Origin: an uncultured Lachnospiraceae bacterium
Lineage (GTDB): Bacteria; Bacillota; Clostridia; Lachnospirales; Lachnospiraceae
Length of the DNA stretch: 64,000 nucleotides
Direction of reading: 5' to 3'
Assembly (NCBI GenBank): GCA_910584585.1
Contig: CAJUBP010000013.1
Coordinates: 1,593 to 65,592 of the forward strand
Shown here: one piece after another, positions 43,891-51,900 of the stretch
Numbering within the stretch: position 1 is the first letter of the stretch
Layout of the letters: every line of letters starts with the position of its first letter
Translations under genes and position numbers: made by a program
The notes under the pieces: model-generated
Database searches by the model: none
The model's input: only the letters and a program-made list of their open reading frames with translations
What the model was told of the DNA's origin: nothing

Positions 43891-45636
43891 CTACCTCCCC
43901 TTTCGGGCGTCTTTCATTCCAAATGACCGAAGCTCCTGATGAAATGCGCTTCTTCTGGAATATTTGCTCCGGTATTCTTCCAATATTCCGGCCTTTGCGC
44001 CAGGTTCGCCCCGGGACTCCCTGACCTCCCCCAAAGCTGCCACAAAGGCTGCGCATTCCCCGTAATAATTCCGGCGGTTATTTTCCATAATTCCGGCTAC
44101 CCGCAGTTCCACCCAGTTTTCTAACTTTCGGATCATTTCTTCCGCCTCTTCCTCTGGTATCCGCACATGTTCCCGCCACTTTAAGAACTGCTGCCAGAAA
44201 AATTGCTGTTCTCCCAAATCTGTCTCTTTGCCGGTTCCTTTTAAGTAGGTCTCTTTCTCAAATTGAACTGCGCTTATCGCATTGCGGCACATGCTGCCGC
44301 ACCCCAAAGGAAGGCTCTCTCCCTGGTAAAGATACAAAAACAGCAGCGCCATGCCTTCTTTCATAAAAGTAGAAGACCAGCCCAACGCGTTTTTTTCCTG
44401 CATTCCGCTTTCCATCATCTGCCGGAATTTTCCGTCAAAAAACAGCAGAATAAAATACGTATTGCGGCTGCCATAATTGCCAAGCCAGCTGTCAGACTTA
44501 GCGTCAGACGCAGCGCCTGTAAAAATCCGTTCCGCTTCCTTCTGCCGTTTTTCATAATCCCGGGACTCCAATACCAGCCGGAGATAATTCACCGGACTGC
44601 GGACTGCCCGGAACGCCTCCAGCCAGCATCGTTCCGCTTCCTCCTGATTGCGCAGATTAAGCGCGAACTCCGCTGTAAAAAGAGCTGCCTGGCACTTTAC
44701 CTGCCGGTCTGTGACAATACGGGAAACAGCCTCCCGTCCAATCTCAAGCCCTTCTTCCATCCGCCCGGCTGCTTTGTACTGTTCCAATGCCTGCAAATAC
44801 AGTTTTGGATGGTTATCCGCGTATGTTCTCGCCGCATCCAGCAGAATGTCCGGACTTTCCGCCAATGAAACCGCCTCCTGAAGAAGCCGCTCCGACATAT
44901 TGCCGTTCACATTTCCAAGATAGGCGATCCATAATCCCAGAAATTCCTGAAAAAACTCCAGTTCCTTCGGGCTCCTTTGCATTATCAGTTCCAGTGTGGC
45001 TTTTCGGCTGCCGGAATTTTCAAACATCCAGTAAAGAGCCTCCGGCTTCTGTTCCAGCTCATTTCCCCAATAAGCCGACAAAAGCGCTTCCAGGACAAAG
45101 CCCTCATAATCAAAAGCCGCAATTTTCTGATCCGCCAAATCCTTCAGAGAAAAATCTGTTCCGCCATACTCTCCCTCCGCGCAAATTACCATGGCCAGAA
45201 GAAAATCCGCCAAGTCATAGCATTCCTGATACAATTCTCTGTCCGCGCATTCATGAACCAGCCTGACTCCTTCTTCGATGACGCCGCAGATATCTTCCGG
45301 ATCTTCGTAGAAAAACTCTTCCCCGTTGTTATACCAGTCGTCGTATTCCTCATTCAGCACTTCCTGCAGCATCACTTCCTCATCGTTGATCTGCTCTAAC
45401 TGTTCCATATTCTTTTTAATAGCCGCCTTTAATTGCTCCACATTCAAAGCGTCACGCCTGCTGTTCTCTCGTTTGCCCATTCCTTCCTTAGAAAATGAAA
45501 CTAATCGTTCCAGAAATTCTTCCCTCTTGTACTCAGGAACACTGCGCGCGTAATCATGCAGGAACGCTGCCAAATTCTCCGGAGACATATTTTCAGCAAT
45601 TTTATCTGTTTTTTTGATAAATTCTGTATAATTCAT
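43891..45636 (-). CDS. Large helical-repeat (TPR-like) protein
   Basis: A 581-residue soluble, acidic protein made of helical hairpins (for example AEEMIRKLENWVELRVAGIM, EQYKAAGRMEEGLEIGREAV). An acidic segment lies at about 85-125 (NDEEVMLQEVLNEEYDDW). The C-terminus NYYGECAAFVAALGEVRESRG followed by YRSKYSRRSAFHQELRSFG resembles the end of proteins in SWIM-zinc-finger-associated helical families, but no CxC...CxH zinc motif is visible. It probably serves as a scaffold for the HipA-like kinase encoded next. I do not recognise a defined function. Confidence 0.7.
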   Translation of the reverse strand: MNYTEFIKKTDKIAENMSPENLAAFLHDYARSVPEYKREEFLERLVSFSKEGMGKRENSRRDALNVEQLKAAIKKNMEQLEQINDEEVMLQEVLNEEYDDWYNNGEEFFYEDPEDICGVIEEGVRLVHECADRELYQECYDLADFLLAMVICAEGEYGGTDFSLKDLADQKIAAFDYEGFVLEALLSAYWGNELEQKPEALYWMFENSGSRKATLELIMQRSPKELEFFQEFLGLWIAYLGNVNGNMSERLLQEAVSLAESPDILLDAARTYADNHPKLYLQALEQYKAAGRMEEGLEIGREAVSRIVTDRQVKCQAALFTAEFALNLRNQEEAERCWLEAFRAVRSPVNYLRLVLESRDYEKRQKEAERIFTGAASDAKSDSWLGNYGSRNTYFILLFFDGKFRQMMESGMQEKNALGWSSTFMKEGMALLFLYLYQGESLPLGCGSMCRNAISAVQFEKETYLKGTGKETDLGEQQFFWQQFLKWREHVRIPEEEAEEMIRKLENWVELRVAGIMENNRRNYYGECAAFVAALGEVRESRGEPGAKAGILEEYRSKYSRRSAFHQELRSFGMKDARKGR

Positions 45637-45675
45637 CTTCTGCCCTCTGCTTTCCTCAAAATTCCCGGTCTGACC

Positions 45676-45841
45676 CTAGAACGTGCTTTAAAATTCATTC
45701 CCACTATACCCGTGAGCCAAATAATTTGCCAACAGATCCCAGTATTTTTAAGATAAACAGCAAATTATTTGGCAAATAAGTATGCTCGTGAGTATAAGTG
45801 GAGAATATATCTGTCAGAAAGCAATTTTAATCACGCTCTAG
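45676..45841. repeat. 166-bp CTAG-bounded palindromic element, copy 3
   Basis: The left end CTAGAACGTGCTTTAAAATT and right end (complement) CTAGAGCGTGATTAAAATTG match the ends of copy 1. The flanks ATTCATTCCC and TTGCTTTC also recur, but in swapped positions, as if this copy were inverted. Inner arms differ: CCAAATAATTTGC pairs with GCAAATTATTTGG, and ATACCCGTGAG with CTCGTGAGTAT. The total length from CTAG to CTAG is again exactly 166. It ends 3 bases after the stop of the metallo-hydrolase gene. Confidence 0.82.
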
Positions 45842-45844
45842 AAT

Positions 45845-46843
45845 TCAGATAGGAGTATAAAAATTACGCACTTCCCCTTCCACTTCCCTTTGCCGCTTAA
45901 TCACTCTCCCTTTCTTCATAAGATACTCCAAATGAGACAGCGTTTCCCCCACTGCAAACCATTTCTGTTTCTCCGGCGCCTGTTCCCAGTCTTTTCCGCG
46001 CATAGACCAGGTAAGCCCGGCTGCAATTTCGTAAGCGCCTCCCGGCTGTTTTTGAATAATCTTTAAAATCTCCTCCAAACGCTTTCTGTGATGCTCCTTG
46101 ATTTCCTCCGCCCGCTGCCGGAGAGTCTTGTCCGAGAGATTCCGATGAGCCGGAAATGCGTATTCCACCTCATACTCCAGAATCCTGTCCAGATTTTTCA
46201 GATAACAGCCCAGCGGATCTGTCATCTCGGGCCAATTTGTAATATTGGGGGTAATGTCAAACAGCACATGGTCTGAGGTAAACATAATCTTTTCCTTTTC
46301 CAGATAACAGCACATCAGCCCCGGCGTATGTCCCGGCATCTCAAGGGCTGTCACTTTTACAGAACCCACCCGAATCTCATCCCCGTCCGCAAGCTCTGTC
46401 ACCGCAAATTCCCGATTGGGCATATAGACCCTGGCCGGGTTCTTGTTATCCGCTTCGTAATATTTCTCCGGCGGATATCCTTCCGCCAGATACAGCCTTT
46501 CCCTCACCCCTCGGATGGCTCCCGACATCAGTTTGCTAAGATACTGATGCTCCGTTCTTCCCATGTAAATCCGGGTATTGGGATAATCAAAATACTGGGC
46601 CAGACCTGCGTGATCCGAGTGCAGATGGGTGACAAAAAGCTTCGTGCGCTCAGGAGAAATTCCCAGTTCTCCTAATCCATCCATCAATACATTCAGACAT
46701 TCCTCGTTGCGGAAGCCTGTGTCAATCACCAGGCTTTCCCCGCTGTCTATGATTACATAACAATTCAGATTCTTAAGAGGATTTCCCGTTAATGGAACAT
46801 CAATCCGGTAAATATCCGGATGATGAAATACCTGTTCTGCCAT
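45845..46843 (-). CDS. Metallo-beta-lactamase-fold hydrolase
   Basis: A 332-residue soluble enzyme. The zinc-binding motif is FVTHLHSDHAGLAQYF (about residue 90), with further ligands in EMPGHTPGLMCCYL (about residue 175), the aspartate in FTSDHVLFD and a late histidine in AFPAHRNLSDK. The C-terminal helical part (about 250-332) resembles winged-helix ends of MBL-fold hydrolases acting on small thioesters or lactones. No signal peptide. It stands as a single gene between the palindromic element and a divergent AAA/PD-(D/E)XK gene. The substrate cannot be inferred. Confidence 0.9.
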   Translation of the reverse strand: MAEQVFHHPDIYRIDVPLTGNPLKNLNCYVIIDSGESLVIDTGFRNEECLNVLMDGLGELGISPERTKLFVTHLHSDHAGLAQYFDYPNTRIYMGRTEHQYLSKLMSGAIRGVRERLYLAEGYPPEKYYEADNKNPARVYMPNREFAVTELADGDEIRVGSVKVTALEMPGHTPGLMCCYLEKEKIMFTSDHVLFDITPNITNWPEMTDPLGCYLKNLDRILEYEVEYAFPAHRNLSDKTLRQRAEEIKEHHRKRLEEILKIIQKQPGGAYEIAAGLTWSMRGKDWEQAPEKQKWFAVGETLSHLEYLMKKGRVIKRQREVEGEVRNFYTPI

Positions 46844-47008
46844 ACTATCATCCTTTCCAAAATACTGTGATTATTCTACCACAAAATATTTGGAAACGCT
46901 ATGTTTGTTTTAAATGCCAAACATATTTCTATTACTATTCAGCCTTCGGCAAAGAGGCCGGATTTTTCAATAGGCGCTGAACTCAGACACGGGCGAAACA
47001 ACTTGGAA

Positions 47009-47037
47009 TTGACCCCAATGCCGGGATATGTTATGGT
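47009..47037 (+). promoter_or_regulatory. Promoter of AAA/PD-(D/E)XK paralogue B
   Basis: A -35 TTGACC (47009-47014), 17-base spacer and -10 TATGGT (47032-47037). The start near 47044 leaves too short a leader for the ATG at 47049, supporting the ATG at 47076. Confidence 0.6.
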
Positions 47038-47075
47038 AAACAAAAGAAATGATTTTAAAGGAGTATCTATACGTT

Positions 47076-48704
47076 ATGGGAAACTATTTAAATACCGCCG
47101 CAGTCTGCGACGCCTACAGCAGAGAATTTCACAGCCCTTATTTTGTGGATAAATCACTGCTGTTAGAACAATTAATCCCAAGAATAGAAACCAATGCCAG
47201 CTATATCTGCATTACCCGGCCCCGGCGGTTCGGAAAATCAGTGATGGCATACATGATTGCGTCCTTTTTTTCACGTACATGCAATGCAGATACTATCTTT
47301 CATCAACTAAAAATCTCCGCTGCTGATTCTTATAAAAATTATCTGGGAAAATACGACGTTATCTTTATTTCTTTTCATGAATTGCCGCGAAAATGCCGAA
47401 GCTATGAACAGTATATTGAGCGGATTGAAAACCGGCTTCTGAAAGATCTGAAAGAAGCGTACCCGGAGGCCGGCATTCAGGACGAGGACGCCGTATGGGA
47501 CGCATTTTCATCCGTATACCGCGCCTGCCATTCGAAAAAATTTATTTTTGTCCTGGATGAATGGGACTTTATTTTCCACAGGGATTTCGTAACCCAGAGA
47601 AACCAAAAAGAATACCTGGACTTTCTGAGCAATCTCTTGAAAGGAAAAGCCTATGTCTCACTGGCCTATATGACAGGAATCCTTCCGATTGCCAAATATT
47701 CCAGCGGTTCGGAATTGAATATGTTTCTGGAATATACCATGGCCTCTGAAGAGCTGTATGGAGATTATTTTGGATTCACGGAAACAGAAGTGGACGCATT
47801 ATACGAAAAGTTCAGGGCGAATCAGCCAAACCCTGCCATTACCCGGGAGGGATTGCGGCTCTGGTATAACGGCTACCGCACCAAACAAGGGGAACAGCTT
47901 TATAATCCACGTTCGGTGGTGGCGGCTCTGACAAACAATAATCTGGGAAATTATTGGACAAGCGCTGGTCCTTATGACGAAATCTTTTATTATATCGGCC
48001 AAAATACAGCCGATGTGCGGGATGATTTGGCTAAAATGATATCAGGAATACCGGTTTCTGCCAATGTACGGGAATATGCAGCCACATCCATGAATCTGAC
48101 CACAAAAGATGAGATTTTTTCGGCAATGGTTGTGTACGGTTTTCTAAGCTGCTACAACGGATATGTTTCTATTCCTAACAAAGAATTAATGGAGCGGTTT
48201 CGGGATATGCTTATGAAAGAACCGTCATTGGGGTATGTGCACCAGCTTGCCAAAGTATCCGGCCAAATGCTTCAGGCAACTCTCCGCGGCGATACGGACG
48301 CCATGCTGGAAATACTGGAATTTGCCCATAATACAGAAATTCCTTTATTAAACTATAATAATGAAACAGACTTAACCGCATTGGTAAACCTTGTCTATCT
48401 TGCCGCAAGAGACGCCTACCGGGTGGAACGGGAAGACAAGTGCGGCATTGGATATGTGGATTTTATTTTTTATCCGGAAACAAATCCCCAGGCGGACGGC
48501 ATTATTCTGGAACTGAAAGTAAATGACACGCCGGAACATGCACTGCAGCAAATCAAAGATAAAAGATACGCGCTGAAATTTGAAGGAAAGCTCGGAGAAC
48601 CTTTAAAATATCCAGGCCGCATACTTGGCGTTGGAATCAGTTATGACAAAGAAACAAAAAAGCATTTCTGCAAAGTAGAAGTACTGCGGGAGAAACAGTT
48701 CTAG
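47076..48704 (+). CDS. AAA-ATPase-like / PD-(D/E)XK nuclease-fold protein, paralogue B
   Basis: About 542 residues, related over its full length to the gene at 41214. The start MGNYLNTAAV matches that paralogue and follows AAAGGAG at a rather long distance (12 bases). Motifs: TRPRRFGKSVMAYMI (about residue 50), Walker B FVLDEWDFIFHRD (about residue 165) and GYVDFIFYPETNPQADGIILELKVND (about residue 460) for the nuclease-like core. The two copies are divergent in sequence, so this is not a recent duplication. The stop TAG is part of a CTAG that bounds a possible repeat. Confidence 0.88.
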   Translation: MGNYLNTAAVCDAYSREFHSPYFVDKSLLLEQLIPRIETNASYICITRPRRFGKSVMAYMIASFFSRTCNADTIFHQLKISAADSYKNYLGKYDVIFISFHELPRKCRSYEQYIERIENRLLKDLKEAYPEAGIQDEDAVWDAFSSVYRACHSKKFIFVLDEWDFIFHRDFVTQRNQKEYLDFLSNLLKGKAYVSLAYMTGILPIAKYSSGSELNMFLEYTMASEELYGDYFGFTETEVDALYEKFRANQPNPAITREGLRLWYNGYRTKQGEQLYNPRSVVAALTNNNLGNYWTSAGPYDEIFYYIGQNTADVRDDLAKMISGIPVSANVREYAATSMNLTTKDEIFSAMVVYGFLSCYNGYVSIPNKELMERFRDMLMKEPSLGYVHQLAKVSGQMLQATLRGDTDAMLEILEFAHNTEIPLLNYNNETDLTALVNLVYLAARDAYRVEREDKCGIGYVDFIFYPETNPQADGIILELKVNDTPEHALQQIKDKRYALKFEGKLGEPLKYPGRILGVGISYDKETKKHFCKVEVLREKQF

Positions 48705-48865
48705 CGAATATTTGAAAAATGATTTCTGGCCGGATGGAGCAGTACAGCAATTTCAAAAAATTACAAGACACAGCCGGGAAATGACTGAAAACTGCAATCC
48801 ATGCCATAACTCTTTTACCATTGGCAAAATATGCTGCGTGTGTCTGTCATTTCCCGGCGGCCTAG
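48701..48865. repeat. Possible fourth CTAG-bounded repeat behind paralogue B
   Basis: CTAG at 48701-48704 (overlapping the stop codon) and CTAG at 48862-48865 enclose 165 bp, one base fewer than the three clear copies. Inside, GCCGGGAAATGAC (48773-48785) is exactly inverted at 48846-48858, and ATTTCTGGCCGGATGGAG is shared with the palindrome behind jetC. The outer ends are not complementary, so it may be a damaged or composite copy, or the spacing may be chance. The inner hairpin may also terminate the converging genes. Confidence 0.4.
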
Positions 48866-48902
48866 TAAAACTTATATCATAATATTTTCAAACAGCAAAA
48901 CA

Positions 48903-51900
48903 CTATTTTACGGTCACAGTGATTTTGGCTGTCTTTTTGTTGAATGTTTTGGCTGTTATAACTGCTCTTCCTTTTTTACGGGCCTTTATCACGCCCTTCG
49001 CGGATACCGACGCAACACTCTTATGGTTCGATGCATAAGTGATTTTATTGCTGGCTGTATTCCGAGGCAGTTTTACTTTTATTTTGAAAGTCTTTCCTTT
49101 CTTCAAGGTTATCTTGGTCTTGTTCAGCCGGATTTTAGAGGGCGCTTTTTTCACCGTTATGGTACAGCTGGCTTTCCTGCCGCCGGCTGCCGCAGTGACC
49201 TTGACAGTTCCTCTCTTTTTCGCCGTGACCACGCCTTTGGATGTGAGGCTTATAATCCCTTTCCTGCTGACTTTCCAGGTTATTTTTTTGTCTGACGCAT
49301 TTTTCGGCATAACGGAAGCCTTCAGCGTAAACTTTTCTTTTACTCCCAGAGTCAACTTGGTTTTGTTCAGCTTCACTTTTTCTACCTGAACCTTGGAAGG
49401 AGCGGCTGGAATATCCGGTTTCGGCGTTACCTCCGGCTCTGTGCTGGTTCCTGGTTTTGTTTCCGGTTTTGTTTCCGTTCCAGAATCTCCCGCTGCTTTG
49501 GGACTGACGGTCACATTACAGCTGTCTTTTGCCTCTCCCATTTGGGCTGTAATGATTGCGTTTCCTTCTTTAAGCGCTGTCACTTTTCCGGTTTCATCTA
49601 CTGCCGCGATTTCCGGCGCAGAAGATTCCCAGGATATTTTTCGCTGAGCTTCGTCTGGCGTAACAAGATCCTGGCCTGTTACCGCTGCCGTCAATACTTC
49701 GCTTTCACCGACTTTGAGAGACAACTCCTTTTTATTCAGGGTTATCGCTGCGTCTCCTTTCGGTTCCTCTTCCTCTCCCTTTTTTGGCAAAACGGTTACT
49801 GTGCAGACTGCCGTCTTATCTCCTGCAGTCACCGTAATCACTGCTTCTCCCTCCTGCAAAGCTGTCACTTTTCCGTTCTCGTCGACAGACGCAGTTTCTT
49901 CTTTATTGGACGTCCAGCTCACGGCCTGCTCTGCTTCTGCAGGCAGCACTGTTGCTTCCAATGTTTCACTGCCGCCAATTTCCAGGGTAAGCTCTGTCTT
50001 ATTCAATGTTACGCTTTCCACCGGTTTCGGATCTGTCTGAATAATCTCTCCTACCGTTACGCTGCACTCCGCCTTCTGGCCATTTGCCGCTGACGCTGTG
50101 ATTGTCGCGGTTCCTTCCTTCTGCGCTGTCACAATTCCGCCTGAAACAGACGCAATGCTTTCATTACTGGAAGTCCAGGTAATCACACGGTCTGCCGCGT
50201 CTGCAGGGGTAACGGTTGCTTTCAGCTTGGCTGTGGAACCGATTGTTTTTATATTCAGAGAGGTTTTATTCAGCGTCACCTGCTCTACCGGTTTCCCGGA
50301 CACGGCCACATCCACTGTAAAGGATTTGCTTAGCTTGCTGCTGATTGCTACTTTTGCGGTAATTCTTGCGGTTCCTGCCGCTTTGGCGGTGATTTTTCCG
50401 TCTGCGTCCACTTCCGCCGCTCTTGTGTTATTGCTTACGTAGGTTACGCTGGATTTATAATTGGCCGCTTCCACTGCCGCTTCGTATCCGCTTGGATAGG
50501 TCAGGCTGATGTCAGCGGTTTCTCCCGGCTGCAGGGTGAGTTCCGCATCTGAGGATAATGTCACTTCTTCCAGGGCTGCACTGGCCGCTTCTGCTTTGGC
50601 TTTTTCATCATCAGTAAGGACTTTCTCGATGGACAGGCCGGCGATAACCGGATCTGCTGTTCCTGTTTTTTCTGTCAGGACATGCACTGGCGTTGTGCCG
50701 CTTATGTCTTCCACTGTGAAGCTCACTGACGCCGTTTTCTCGTCCGTCCCCTTAATTGAAACATTTTGCTCGCTGCTTGTCACTTCTGTGCCGTCATCTT
50801 TGGTATATTTCACAAAAAATTTCATCGGACGGTTTGTATTCCACCATTCCTTAAAATACCCTGTGGCAGTATAGCTTCCATTTTCCAATGGGAAAATGTA
50901 TTCACAATTTTTGCCGCTTTTTGCATACCAGCCATTCTCATAGATAGAAGTTGACGCATTTGAGTGGATTCCTAAATTTGTGCCATCTACATCTTGATCA
51001 TCCACATAACCCCAGCTTCCCTTCACTCCTTCTTCATATCTCTGATCCGGAACCGTATTGCGCAATTCTGCCAGTCTGCCTACGGCCTGATACGTACTGG
51101 ATTTTTTCTGATTCTCATTCCATTCACCCACGCCAGAATCAATGAAATAAATGGCATTTTCCGACGCTGACACTACCTCTATCTCTTTACTTACTGTCTT
51201 GCCGTCCAGATTCGTTTTGCCAGTTCCGCTAATCGTTCCCGTTACGGTTTCTTTCCCGACATTTTCCAATTTAGTCTTACTCCAGGCAATCTCCGCCTGC
51301 ATGATTTCTCCGGCATAATTGAGCTCTGCTTTGGAAGGAAGCTCATATCCAACTCCCACCAGATCCGGCACGCTGTCCGAGGTCAGAAACGGAGTTGCCC
51401 CATAGTGTTCCACCAATCTCTCATATTCTTCCGAGGTAACATTGAGCACTGTGCCGTGGCGGGGTTTTTTCACCTTCGGAAGATTTGCTGTGGTCAGCTT
51501 GGTGAACTCTGCGGACATAAAGTCATCGGTAACCATCGGGTAATACCCGACTCCTCCGAAATCATCCAAAAGGACTGCCCATTTTCCTCCTGCTGCGGCA
51601 ATGTCCTCGCTGCTGAACTTAAAAGAACAGGGGCCTTCTCTCCATTTTTCCGCCTGCAGCGTCGCTGACGGCACGCTGGTCCATCCCTTTAACAGGGAAT
51701 TGGATTTTTCCATAAAAATATATTTTTCGTCATTATTTTCATTTTTTGTGAACCTGTAATATGTCCCGTCGTCGTCCCGCACTACTGTAGTGTCAATTAC
51801 GCTGAAACTTTTCTCGATCCACAGTTTGGGCTTTGTAAAGGTATAGAAATCTCTTGTCTTACAATAATACACCCGCTGTTTGTCGTAATTTTTTCCTTTT

